This document shows positions 47,701-60,600 of a DNA stretch of 64,000 nt, in pieces. The stretch covers positions 8,434,157 to 8,498,156 of the forward strand of contig NC_029529.1 of NCBI RefSeq assembly GCF_001577835.2, read 5' to 3'. Position 1 is the first letter of the stretch. Each line of letters begins with the position of its first letter. This DNA is from Coturnix japonica (taxonomy: Eukaryota; Chordata; Aves; Galliformes; Phasianidae). The notes beneath the pieces were generated by a model. It was not told the DNA's origin, did not search any database, and saw only the letters and a program-made list of their open reading frames with translations. The translations under genes were made by a program, and so were the position numbers.

Positions 47701-50700
47701 GTCCAGTAGCAACAAATGGGAACACGTTCCTAAATGCTACATCAAGCACCATGAAAACATTCTTTGAAATCCCACTGTCATCAAGTTACTGCTTTATTTG
47801 TTCCTATTGCCTATGGTCAATGTTAATTATAAGTTTAGATTTCTGAGAAGAATGTTTTACCTGCGTTTATCCACCATTACTTGCAGTTTCATCATCTAAT
47901 AAAACCAATTTTGTCACCTTTCTAATAATTTCAAGATGGCACTTTATTAACTTTAGTTGAAGAGTACAAAGAATTTATCTTCTTTTAACTCGTATTGATA
48001 CATCTCAGCTTTACTAAAGCAGAATGAAATATAAGATTTATAAGAAAGATTTGTACAACTTATGCAGAAGTTTGAGGCCACTAAGGGAAAGAACTGCAAA
48101 GCTTCTGTTCCTCACAGAGTACATCTGAAATTCCATAGAAGCAGTTAGTACAGTGCAGATTTAGATACAAGAAATGCCCCAAAATACTTTATGGCATGAT
48201 TTAACGTATGAAAGAGATAATACCTCTTCTCAACAGATTACAGATGGCTTTTGCTGAGAGACCTGATTTGAGGATACAGATTGTACCCAGGTAACAGTCT
48301 ATCTGTCTTGTAAATCTGACGAAGATGTTGAGAAAATTATCTGTTAGACTGCAGTTGTCTGCTGGCTCGTTTTTCAGGTTTGGTGTCCTCCCCACTTGCT
48401 GAGCTCTGGAAAAACTTTACAGATGGGAACAGAGAGCATGGGCATGGTTTTGTAAGTCATGAGAACTTCGCTGGGCTCATTATCCACATCTAGATGGATG
48501 GAGAAATTGCTTCTCCTCTAGCAGGAGGATCAGGAGGCTTTGCCAAGCCACAGAGAACAAACCTGTGCAGAAGAAAAGCCATTTATTCCCAGTAGGTACA
48601 AGAACTGATTCTTGGGCTTTCGCGGCGTTTTCAGCAGGTTTCAAAAACATTTACGTGAGAAGTTTTCAAGTACGTGTGTCCTTTTATCTCCTACAGCTCT
48701 GGATCTTCTCTCCACAAACATATCAGGAAATGGAGAAGATATGAAAAAAAATAGTCTTTATCCAGTTTGGAAGTGTTTATCAGCACACGCTCTGCTTGAG
48801 TAGCTCTGTGGATGAAGATGGCGTAGCAGGTATTTAAATGTGGGAATCATCTTTCTAATAAACATTCTCCATTAGCTCAGATTGTGACAAAAAAATCTCC
48901 TTCTAAAGCATGGCAATTTGCCAGCCCCAGCTCTTAGTGGTAAATTCTGCTATACAAAGCAAGTTTTTATATCTGAGGCCACTTCCCGTCGCTATTTTAT
49001 CATCTCCCTGCTTTTGTCTGTTTTCAATAACCGCCTTTCTATTTTCACATCTTTTATATACATGTATATACAGATCCTTTCCATGTTAGTAAGGATAAGA
49101 ACGACAGATTGCTGACTTCAGTTTCATCGCAGTAATGTACTATAGGGTTATTTTTACTTTACACTATTAAAAGAACGAAACATGTTGGTATTAGAAGTAT
49201 TTCCTGGATTTGGGAGTGGGATGGGGAGGCAGAGGTTGATATTTCATAATAAGGCTTTAAAACTAAAATAATCTCTGAGCATAGCACTACAGATTGACAC
49301 GAGGAGGCTGAGTTCTCACAGTGCAAGTGCACTGATTTAAAGGACTCAATTTAAGCATATTAAAATTTAAAACCTGAAAATAAATTAGGGCAAAGGCCAG
49401 CCGTCTGTGCTCTCACTATCCACAGTGGCTGCATGTTTCTGCCTGGAAACAGCAGGAAGGAGAAGCTGCACTGAGAGCAGAGATCCCTGCAGACACAGCG
49501 GGACCAAAAGGGACTTGAGGGAAAGGATGACTGAATTAGAGCCGGTCAGGGCAGAAGGATGAGACTGGAGGAAAAGAAATTAAAGATGCAATGCAGCAAA
49601 CAGAGAAAAGCTTTTGGCATTACAAGAAAGGGAAGCTGTCCCTGATGTCACCGGCCATTTTTGACAGGCTGCCATGAAATCCTTTTTCCCCACAAAAAAA
49701 AAACAACTGTTAGCTGCAAATCATCATGTACTCATCTTTTTAGGAAGCCCTTTTTGTTGTCCTTTAGACCCACTGTTCTTTGATGGATATGGTACCACAC
49801 TACAAATAATGGGCGCAGTTCTATCAGGCTTAAATTACGATTTTGTTTCTTAGGAATGATTATTTTAAACTGTGCTGAGATCACAGAAATTTTCTGGTCC
49901 CAGAGGTATAAAGCAGCAAATTTATCCTTCATGTAACTGCATGAGATAAACTGAGTTACAGCAGGAATTATTTTGACCTGTCTCTTCCATTTTATTGGAC
50001 AAGTTTTTTACTTCAGCACTTGCCAAGTTTTAACTTTGACTCTCTCTTCCTTAACATTTTCTTGTATTTAAAGACATATTTTTTCTTTAAGGCTATAATG
50101 AGATACACAGCAAAAGAAGCACAACTACGGCGAAGATCTGCTTTTTAAATTGGAATTATGTTTCTATTGGTAAGAAAATATTCAAGCATTTCTGTATTGG
50201 TATAGAAGAATACAGGATTATTCTTGTATCTATGATGATACGCGAGAAATAAAGTAGCAGGTATGGCCATGAGAAGAACATGATTTAAGCAATGCTTTTC
50301 TGCTTCAGGCTCTATGTATCCTTTTCTAACTAGAGCAGCTGGGATAAATGGAGCCCTTTGTTGGTTACAGACAGTAAAAGTTTAAAATATTACATACAGC
50401 CTTTGAGCAAGGGATCCCCACCCCTCCGCATGTAGACTCAACAGCAGCTATGTATTTAAATATACCATAGTGGGGAGCTCACCCTCACCAGCAGGCTGCT
50501 ACAGGAAACAGCATTTCTGGACAGCCATAAGACACAGGAGTCTTAGACATTCAACACAACCAGTTTTTTAGAAACAAAAACCAAAACAAGGAGTAAGGAG
50601 TGGCTTTACCCTGATAATTTTACATCTTTGTTGGCATCATTTATCTTTCTGATGCCACTATAAAGCCAGGATAAAGCCTGGTGTAAACGCTGTCACTCCA

Positions 50701-51589
50701 CGCTGGCTGTTCTTGACTGGAATGCAATTATAAGCTTGCATTTGTTCTGGATCGATTTAGCACTGCTGTACAGATCATGTATTGACAAGCACAGTCTGCC
50801 TGCAGACAGTTTCAGAAGGGCTGTGTGAGGGATCAGAAAGAATTGATGGAGAGATGGTTCAGAATAAAGTTAGGAATCTACAGGGATGTCCCCACTGACA
50901 AAATAGTTATCCACCACGCTGCCTTCCTTATTCCTGCACCATCTGTGTGTCACAGTCTACCAAAGCTGCAGTTGTGCCAATGAACAATTATTTTAGAGAG
51001 CTCTCTTGTTTACAGCATGGCTTTACAGTTATGTGAACAGCTGAGAGCACACTGAAAGTCACAATCATTAGCTGACAGTTCCTACTCCTGGCTGAATTTA
51101 TGGTCACACGTTTACTAAGCCCAGATTTGTGCACGGCTGACTTGCCAGCAGACAGATCTGAGCCAGCTCACGTGGAGATACCAATTGCATTTCAGACAGC
51201 AGCTCAGCGGTGAATCAGGAGCACCCGGTCCGACCCCTCTGACCCTGCGTGTCGTGAGTGAGCCCAGCCTGTCGCTCTGGCTGCCATGCAAACTGAGGGA
51301 TGCCAGCCCTGATGCACCATGGAGCTGGTTAAGGAGGCTTCTCCAGGCAGGGAGGAAGGAGCCGTGTGGGCCTCCAGTAATTTACATTACTGAAACGGGA
51401 AACGTATCAAGGTTAGATTAACCTTATTTCTCCCTACAGGTAAATGCCAGATTAATAATGAGGATCTTTTCCAGTATTTCCATTCACTGATAAAAAGCAA
51501 TCCAGAATAAAAGGGAGTTCTCTCTTGCTGAGGAAAAGATGTGAGAACCAACAGGGCTTTTTGACACCCACATTCTTCAATTATTAGAA

Positions 51590-51639
<50 letters not shown>

Positions 51640-53940
51640 GGGGTGGGTGGGATGTGATTTTCATTCACTATGGCTTGCAAGCTGGTTTAAATTGCAATCC
51701 ATAGAAGTGACTCAAGATTTAATGAGCTCCTTAAACCACTAAAATATGATGTAAGGCACTCAGTTGTCTTTCCCAGTCTTCTGTGTTACAACGAATGTCG
51801 TAACAGATGTGCTCCTGACCCCTGAAAACTAAACGTGACATGATAAATTACCTCTTAGTGCAAACCTAATCAAAACAGACACTAAGCTATCTGAAAGAGC
51901 AAAACAAAGACAGAGTATCACCTAAAAATCTGGCATATAACCACATTTCTCATAAGGGAATCAACCCTGCCAGCAGTCGGTTTTGAAGAACATCCCATTT
52001 CCCCCTGAAGATAATTTAAACAGACCAACTATTGGACTCCTATTTGCACAAATGACAGACTATGAACTTCTTCCAGCACAAAAGGCGAGACTTGAGGACA
52101 CAGAACTGGCGAAACACACCTCCTGTACAAACAGCTGGGGCTACAAAAAGGACAGCAAGGAAGAAAATAACAGGCCAAGTCGTCTTCAAAAAGCCGACTG
52201 GAAGTCTAACACAGAGAGATACAATTCCTGCGTGTTTCAGAATGGAAAAGCCACCAAAGTTCCAGAAAACAAAGTAGATGTGAGAGAATGATTCACAACA
52301 GGAGCCAGTCAGATAAAAACTCAGACCTTTAAGCTTTATATCACGTACCTCACCTAAGGATTAAACAGCTTTGCTCAGTAAGAACCCTGCATGCAGAACT
52401 ACGCTGTATGCCTAGAACATGGGTAGGATCGGGCTCATGCAGAAATAGGTGTCTTTATAGAATACACAACGTGCAGGGAAAAAATAAGCTTTGAGGACTG
52501 TGTGCCATCACTGCAGAGAGCCACGAGGAGACACTAGTTTCAGTGCTCTTCTGCATGTCGTCAGGTTAAGCCATTCACCATAATGGGACTGAAAGTAGCA
52601 GACTTTCCTCAAGATACATTTCAAACTCCAGCAGGGAAAGCGACATCAGCACTGCAAAGTACTGAAAATGTGACTGCTTGCTGAAATTAAGTTATAATGA
52701 AGAAATTTTATTCATCACAAGTCTGTCTGATTTCAGCACAGCATTTATATAAAATACCCCACCTGACCACTTTAATGAGGACCGTCTCTTTTCCTTATCT
52801 TGCTTGCCTTACAAATGTCTTTGCCATTCATTTATTTTATTTCAAAGCCCAGCCTTGTTTCCACTGAAGCCAGCAGGAATTCTGCCACTGACCTGGTGGG
52901 AGGGAGGCTGACCTCCACAGCTCACTCTTTTCTTCTATTAGTGACTGGGCTTCTGCTTTGCAGTAGATTTTTTCTTTTACCAAAGGTTATACAGAAATAT
53001 TGAATAAGAAACGGCTGCTAATTGAAAATGAAATGCTAAATGAAAGCAAGAAAATGGAGTATATCTTATGTGACTGCATGAAAAACCACAGATTTAATGA
53101 AAACATTCCGTGATGAAACAAAACACCAGGATTCTCCTTGTGAACCAGATTCCCCTCGGATGTAAATTAACAGTTTGCTCAGTGGGCAGTAAATATTCGG
53201 AGCCCACTGTCAGCTCATCTGCATTCAAGCTGATTTTTAATTGCACTTTACGCAGTCCAAAAACCCTTCTCTTACCAAGGCCGTGCTGTTTTATGTAATC
53301 ACCTCCTTTTCATACGGTGATTAAACCTACAGGAAAGCGTAGGAGCATTTTAGGGGTTGTGATGTTGATGATTTCTCACCGAGGGACACCTGATCACCAC
53401 AGCAGCTGTCAGAACCAACGCAGTGGTGCCAGGAGGTGAGCACTGCAGACAGCCCCCACTGCACACACTGCGCCGTGCCAGCCTGAGACAGGAAAATGAA
53501 AACCCCGATACCTTCCTGTTGGCTGACCCCGTCCTCCCCACGTTTCCTTTCTGAATAAAATTTTAACACTAAAAGGTTTTAAAAAATAATGCGGGGTGGT
53601 TCCTGGGAAGGAAGGAAGAGTGGTTGGTGCCAGAGCTCTGCTCTTACCTTCTGGCTTTGGCTGCAGCGGTGTCACACCGCTGTCGTAGTGAGGACTTAAG
53701 AAATCCCACAAGAATTTCAAGTCTCATGACCGTAAGCAGCCTAATTCTCTTCCTTACCAGTTCAAGCATTGCACATTAATGCAAAATCCTGCACTGTGTA
53801 CAAGGAGCTCCCATTTACACACAGCACTTCATAGCCACTGCGGGAACAGCACCCAGCAGCTCTCAGCACCCGACCCAAGAACCAGGGCAAGCAAGGCTGC
53901 AAAGAAAATAAACACTGCGAGGCTCCTTTTTGGACACTCA
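44726..53940. other. Intergenic region between FAM220A and CYTH3
   Basis: About 9.2 kb of AT-rich DNA. I see no gene with family signatures, no CpG island before 54 kb and only one microsatellite. The longest notable ORF (51983-52291, 102 codons) is polar and low-complexity and I do not recognise it. Distal enhancers are possible but not visible by eye. Confidence 0.6.
51595..51636. repeat. (TA)21 microsatellite
   Basis: Forty-two bases of uninterrupted alternating TA, preceded by TGTG. It lies in the spacer upstream of CYTH3 and is likely to be length-polymorphic. Confidence 0.97.
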
Positions 53941-53942
53941 GC

Positions 53943-54030
53943 ACCACAGAATATTCGAGTTCGAAGGGACCCATAAGAACCATCGAGTCCGACTCCTGGC
54001 TCCGCACAGGAACCACCCAGCTCAGCCTGC
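53943..54030 (-). mobile_element. CR1 LINE 3'-end fragment upstream of CYTH3
   Basis: The plus strand reads 'cacagaatattcgagttcga', 'agggacccataagaaccatc' and 'gagtccgactcctggc', then a CACAGGA-type segment. This is the reversed tail of a CR1 copy of the type that carries 'gtccaactcctgg'. Short, 5'-truncated and diverged. It abuts the CYTH3 CpG island, and its own CpGs are unusually well kept for an old CR1. Confidence 0.8.
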
Positions 54031-54623
54031 ACGTCTATTTCCACCCACTCCGTCCCCCTCACAACAAGGCACCAGCCCAGCTCTGGTCCCGCACCCTGCG
54101 GCCATCCCCGGCTCTTTCCCCTCCCGGACACCTTCTCAGTCCCAGTCGCTCTGCGGTCGGACCCGGCTCCCCCCCCTCCCACCGCCTCACTCCGGCAGCT
54201 GCGGGCGGGCCGGGCTCCTCCACACGGAGCTTCTGTGGGGCACTGAGCGCTGCCAGCCCGCGCCGGGAGCCCCAGGAAGCAGCGGGCGGCACGAAGCTCC
54301 GCGCGGCGCGAGGCACGAACGGACACTGAGGGAGGAGGCAGCGCGGCCACGAGCGGCGACATCGCAGCGGCGGCAGCAGCAGCTCGGATCCGGCCCGGCC
54401 CGGCCTCCCCCCGCCCCTCCGCGGTCACATGAGAGGGGCGGGCGGTTGGGCCGAGGCGGCAGCTGCTGCCCGGGCTGAGGCGGCGCTGGGTGAGGAGAGA
54501 CGGGCCGGGGAACGGGGCGGCAGTGCGCAGCGGCGGCGGAGCAGGAAGAGAGCGGCGGGAGGAGCGAGTGCGGGGCCTCCCTGAGCCGCGGCCGTCGCGG
54601 AGCGCTCCGTGTGCGGCCCCAAC

Positions 54624-54651
54624 ATGGACGAAGAGGGCGGCGGAGGAGGCG
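54624..54651 (+). CDS. CYTH3: Cytohesin-3, first coding exon only (3' partial)
   Basis: CYTH3 (GRP1/ARNO3) is a PIP3-binding guanine exchange factor for ARF GTPases, with coiled coil, Sec7 and PH domains. Only the first nine codons and one base lie here: MDEEGGGGG plus G, then a strong GGTGAGT donor at 54651/54652. Human CYTH3 begins MDEDGGGEGGG and also has a very short first coding exon, as I recall. The ATG context AACATGG is good. The identification rests on this N terminus, the CpG promoter, and the position next to FAM220A and RAC1 in the expected orientation. The next exon, expected to code VPEDLSLEERE-like sequence, was not found before 64000. Confidence 0.87.
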
Positions 54652-57600
54652 GTGAGTGGCGGAGGGCCGCGGTCCCGCACCTGGCCGCTGTGCCGGGGCA
54701 GCGCTCGATCGCGGCCGGCGTGTCCGGGCCGGGGCTGTGGAGCGCGGCTGAGGCCGGAACGTGCACCGTGTGCCGCGCCCTTCTGTCTCTTTTCTTTCCG
54801 TGCTCCGTGTGCCTCGTCCTGCCCGGCTCCTCGTCCTGCCCGGCTCCTCGTCCTGCCCGGCTCCTCCCGAGCGCGGGGGCAGTGCCGGTGTCTTTGGCCC
54901 CCATGGGGCTCCTGGGCCGGGCGGGCCGCAGCTCGGGGCGGTTGGAGGCTGCGGGGCCCCGTCCGACCGCGCGGTGACAGCCCCGAGTTGGCTCCGCTCC
55001 CGCCCGGAGACATCGCGGCGATGCCCGGACGCAGCTGCGCGTCCGCTGGGGAGGAGGGAGAGCAAAGTGTGTGTGTGGTGTTTGTGCGAGCGGTGAAAAG
55101 AAGAATTATGTTCTGCGAGGGCTTCTGTTTGTGTGTCATCCTAATGGAGGCTCGGTGATAATCCCGGAGTGGTTCATCCAGTTTAAACAAGGCGAACCGT
55201 TCCTAAAGGCAGCGATGCTAATGTTCCCAAGCGGCACTTTTAGCAGATCGGGGCTTGCATCTTAGGGGAGCTTTTAATCTTTAATCTTTGGGAGGCTGCA
55301 GACTGTCCCGGCTGCGAGGACGGTGGGTTTGCAGCCCGTTTTCATCGTGTCGTTTCCAATGTGCTTTGTGTGTAAGGCTCCCTTCCCTCCGCAGGATCCC
55401 TCCGGTCTGTGTGGGGGCTCCGTGCTCAGTGGCTGCAGGGCTGCCCTACAGCAGGGATGGCTCCGAAGCGTCAAACGCGCTGTGTCTGAGGGTATCGCTT
55501 GTTTCTAAATAGATCAAATAGTGGCTGAGGCTCGTATGATTAATAGTTACTCGGTGATTGCTAATTTTGAGTGTAATTGCCCAGAACTCGGAAATCAGGT
55601 GGGTGTGGTGTTTGTTTTGACAACTTGGGAAAGAAAAAGGCCATGATGAATCAGAGGAATAACTCTTGTAGGAGCGTGGCCATTTCTCAGCTCTCGCCTG
55701 GCTCGTCGGGGTTCAGTTTAACTCTTTAGCAAGGAAAAGGAAGAACAAAACGAGCCAGTCCTTTAAAAATTGTCATTGGGAGCAACCGAACACTGGAACT
55801 GTTCAGAAGATTCACTGAACTTGACATGTGTTATTTTCACAGTGTTATGGGCTTGTATCTGTAGGAGAGGGAGAAGGAGGTGCTGCTGTTGGCACTGGCC
55901 CTGTGTGTTGTGTTGTAGTTCTGCCGTGCCAGGCTGGCTGGAAGCTGGACCTCCTGCTGAATCAGTCTGTGAGTGTTTCAAAGCTGGATTTTCTCAGGAA
56001 GAAAAGCACCCAGAGCCTGGAAGGAGGCAGCCCGTCCTGCAGTCCATTCTGGGGAGGAAGAAGGCAGATTTAATATAGAATGAATTTTAATTGTGTACCA
56101 CACTAATAAACGTGTAACTTCCTTCTAATATCCCTCCCTATTTGGCTTAATAGTAAAACAATTGTAGGCTAATAAGATGTTCATTTTTTCCTGCCTGTAT
56201 TTGATGGTTGACGTTACCCTCTTGTGAGCATTGAACTCTTTTCCTGCCTCGAGATCCTATCTGACTGTTCCTTATGGAGCGCAGTCAGTTTGGAACGCCA
56301 GAATTAATTAGATCATTTCCAGCTAATGCATTGTTGTTTTGAATTAAGTCTTCCCCCCCTCCCCTTCTTTTTGCACAATGGAAAGCATGTGGGAAGTGTT
56401 GATTTGACAGCCAATTTCAGAGTGCCTTGGTGCTACCGAGCCGTGATGCTCAGGGGCTGCCAGGGGTGCTCAGCAGGGCTGGGACCTTTGGATGTCTGCA
56501 GTGCTCCAGAAATTCTCCTGATGAAGTGGCCAACTGGTGCAGCTGAGCTGATGGGTGAGCTCAGGTCCTGCAGGTAGGGCAATTATTTGAGGACTGCGCC
56601 GAATCATCCTAATTAGAGGCTTGATCTAGATAAGCATCTAAATATCTAGGGCACTAAACTGTGATTCAGAAGGTAAATGCAGTTCCCAGTTCAGCTTTGC
56701 CTGCTGCCCTGCTCCTCAGTTTCATTTGCATCTGACGCTTCAGTTCCTTCATCTGACAAATGGGGTCAGCTATTTTGCCGTCGCTTGTGAAAGCTGTGAA
56801 TAAAAGCAGAGCTGTGTAAAGTCAGGATTATTTTAGAAACGCTTGACGGAAGAGCGGTGTTAATTACGGGAATTGTTCTGGATGTTTTCTCTCCTCTGTG
56901 TGGAGTCCAAATGGGGGCACGCGTTTATTTTGTACGAGCCACTTACACACAAACCTCCCGTTGCTCTCAGTGGAGGCTGTGTGCATGGATTATTGATGTG
57001 ATATGATCCGCGTCAGTTGGTGTTCATCTCAGCCTCCTTTTGTGCTCTGATTAAAATATCTCTGTGGTTCACTTCATCCAGGAAGTCTCTCCCCCTCCCT
57101 CTCCTCGCTTGGTTTAAGATCACGCATTCTGTGATCTCAGCAAGGCTTTTCTTACATACTCGCTGTTGTTCTGCAGTGGTGGTACTGCTGAATTGGGGTC
57201 TTCACACTGAATGTTGCAGCAGGTGTGCAGAAGGAAGGCTGGAATAGTGCTCCTCTTTGTTCTGCTGAACTCGAGTTGTGCAGTTGCTTCCTAGTCTCCA
57301 GATCCAGCTCAGTTCCATTCCACATGGAAAAGCCAATGGGATCGAGCACTGAGTGACTTCTGTGTGCCATGTTTGTTGTGAGCTCTCATTGGGAGTGCTG
57401 AAAGCTTAAAATCTTGCTTCTCCTCAGTAAATACACCAAGTTCTAGCACTGGCTGTGGCAGGGAGGTTTCTCTGCTCCCGCCGAAGCTGTTTGTTTCCAA
57501 ATGTTGAAGATTTCCTTGGGGTTGGAGAGCAATTCAGCTGCCAGCCTGTTGTTGGCCATGCTCAGCAGTGTTGGTGCCATTTAGCACGTGGGTTTCTGGT

Positions 57601-60600
57601 ATGGAGGCAGGTCATGAGGAGCTGGACCAAAGGACCAGATCATCTTGCAGAGGACTCAGAAGAACAAATTTGCTGCCAAACCAAATTTAGCAAGATGACT
57701 TCTGTTTTTCTATGTGGCAAAGCAGTTATCTGCTCATAGGTAAAAGCTGTTAAATGTAACTAAAAAGAAAGACACCCCTCCCTCAATTTCTCCATAGGAA
57801 GTAGTTTTAAAATTATCTGTATGTATCAGCGACCTCTGGATTGCAGTGTCTTTCAAAGGCAGATATTAAAGATAGAGGAGTTCATGTGATCTGCTCGTGG
57901 TTGCAGACGTTTGCTCTGCATTCAAGGCAGAATTTGCATGTTTTGTTTAAAATCAAAGAAACTCACAAAATAAGAAATATATTTAATAAAGAAGGTTATT
58001 ATAATAAGTTGTCCCAAAAGTTCTCTGGAGTTTCCAGTAATGCTGAGGAAGTGCTAAGGACAAAAAAAATGCACCTGAATATTGGACTAACCTCCCCTTG
58101 TGCTTCTAGGAAGAGAAATAGTAGCACGTTCAGACATACAACCCAAAATGAAGCAACATAGATGTGTCCTGCCGGCCAGCAGGGCTTCAAACTAGGGCTC
58201 TTTTTACAAAAGAAATACTTTTCCATGCTCAACTTACCTCAATTTACACAGATTACATGTTTGCTCACCCAGGTCTTCAGTTTTATCCCCAAATGCATTA
58301 GTATTAGTAATTACACTGTAAATATGAGTTATTTTTGTGGTATCAGAAAATAGACTTCTTAATTGCAATAGCATGTTAAGGTTTTTCTTAGCCTAACATT
58401 CAATCTTCGTGGCTGTGGCTTAGAAGAAAGCATTACATTTTTGCTAATAAATTTCTGGAGATTGCCAGACTCGATGAATGTTTGAATAATGGGATTTGGT
58501 GGCTGGTGCACAGCAGCGTAATCAGGGCACGGGTTTTAGTGAAGCAGTGTGCCTCTAACACAGCATCTGTGGATTATTACATCTAGGAAAAAACCCTGTA
58601 GGGTTTACTTGGAGGAACAGAGAGTTCTTTGCAGAGCATGGTGTGGGAATCACAGCCATAGCCGTTGTGAAAGTGGCTTTCCCACGTGCAGCTGTTACGA
58701 AATGGATATTGCAGTCTTGTAATATTGGTGGAGCATAAGAGCCTTTACCAGGTGAGGGGCTGCGTGTCTCAAGGCAGCACAGTGCTTTCCAGGAGACATC
58801 CTGCAGTTCGCATCAAGTTTCTCGGTCTGATCCCCTTCTTTCTTTATAGAATTTTCAATGGTTTCATAAGGGAAGGTGGATGAAATACAGTGTGGCTTTC
58901 CTCCAGTTCCTTCTTGCCATCCTTTCCACCTATAAGTCTCTCCCTTGCTGGCACAGCTTTTAGCTCTTGATTAAAAGCTGTAAGCCATTCTGCTTATACT
59001 GTAGCTCCATCTTATCCACTGCTATCTTTTGCTCACTTTCTTTCCTCCCCAAGCAAACTTGCTTTTCTCTCTTTCTTTTTACACCGTCTTTGGCCGCAGT
59101 TGCTTGTTGAACTACTGCCTCGTCTCCTTTTCACATTGGAGGTCACTGAATGAGCTGCTTGCAGTCACTGTCTGAAGAGCATCTCCTCCAGGTTCATCCT
59201 AGGTCCTTTCCACACTTGTCCTGACCCCTCGTGCTTGGAACATTCCCTTCCTTGTTGTCCCTCCAGCTGCCTCTAGTCCTGTTTACTATCCTCTTCTTTG
59301 AAATCTTGCCCTTTCTTGGCTTCTTTCTCTGTTGGCCCCTCACTCCCCTCCTGTCTTGTTAATCCCTTTTTCATATGGAAGATGATCTTTCTGCTTCCAA
59401 CTTCTTGCTAAGATTTGCAGGGCTCTGTGCTTGCCTTAATGCTCTCTTCTTCACTACATCTTCATGTGGACAATCGAATTTGCAAATAAAAATTGAACAA
59501 TCATGTTTGAAGTGATGACTCACAGCGTATACTGCCTGCTCTGGTTCCACTGCCATCTGTCCCAGCTGAAATGTTGGCCTGTTTGACATCTTAAGATTGC
59601 ATAATTGTCATATTAATTTTAACAGCTCTAGAACAGAGCTATGGCCTTTCTTGGTGCCTGTGGATGCACAATGATGTCGCCAGTGGTTATTGACGAGGAA
59701 ATAAATCAGGTGTTTTAATTTACCCTTTCCTAAAGAACAGTCTGTAGAAAGCTTGTACAAAACTGGCATTAAAAGGGAAACGCAAAACCTTTTGAAGACT
59801 TTTGCAATCTAAAACTTAAGAAATAAGTTGTATTTTCCTATGCAGTATCCATTTTATTGTTTGAATGCCTGTGTAGATTTAATCTGATCGTGGGTTCACG
59901 TGCTGTCTGCAGGCTTCTATCTGGGGCTGTGCTACATGAAGGGTGCTGCTTTGTGACCATAAGGAACCTTTGCAAATTCTTTCTTCCTATTGAAGCTGAA
60001 TCACTTTGTCATCTCATAGTTCAGAAGTGCTTAAGCATATGCTGAATGATTGCACTCATTTTAATGACGAGTTTGGACATAGTAACCATGGGCTTCTTTC
60101 ACCAGGGATAAAAAGAAGCAATTATCAGCCATTTTATTGGAAAAACGTGTCAGCTTGTAGAACTGCAGGACAGGAATCCCACGTTGGTGATGAACACGTG
60201 ATATTTTACCTTAAGATTTATGGAAGTGAAGAAAAAATTCATGTGAACCGCCATCACTGGCATTTCTGAGCTCTTTGCTATGCATTCTTTTGGAGCAATG
60301 TGTTCTATAGGAGAGGTATGTGACTTAAATAGTAAAAGTATATTTAATGATGCCATTTGTATAACTTTAGCATCTAGCAAATAGTTTGTAATTGCATATG
60401 ACTTCCTTCTTTCAACTCCCAACAATTCCATGGGAAAACTTAGTATTGCAAATATTTTGGACGGCAGTATTTCCTTTTAGTGGGATAGACAGAGAAAATC
60501 CACTAGAAAACCATGTGTTCTGTGGTCCTCTGGGGTTTGCCTGAAGAAGGAAATGGCTTGACCTATTTGGTTGCTATGAAGTAAAAACATTCTTGTTCTT

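Larger units (their letters stand above)
54060..55030 (+). promoter_or_regulatory. CYTH3: CYTH3 CpG-island promoter
   Basis: About 1 kb of GC- and CpG-rich DNA enclosing the CYTH3 start codon at 54624. GGGGCGGGCGG-type GC boxes occur at about 54435-54445. Long ORFs through it on both strands come from base composition. No TATA box is evident. Confidence 0.75.

Noticed and set aside
51983-52291. A 102-codon polar ORF in the spacer before CYTH3
   Set aside because: No family resemblance and no splice or promoter context.
53829-55190. A 453-codon minus-strand ORF and others over the CYTH3 promoter
   Set aside because: Same base-composition effect; the frame even runs through the CR1 fragment, and no family signature is present.
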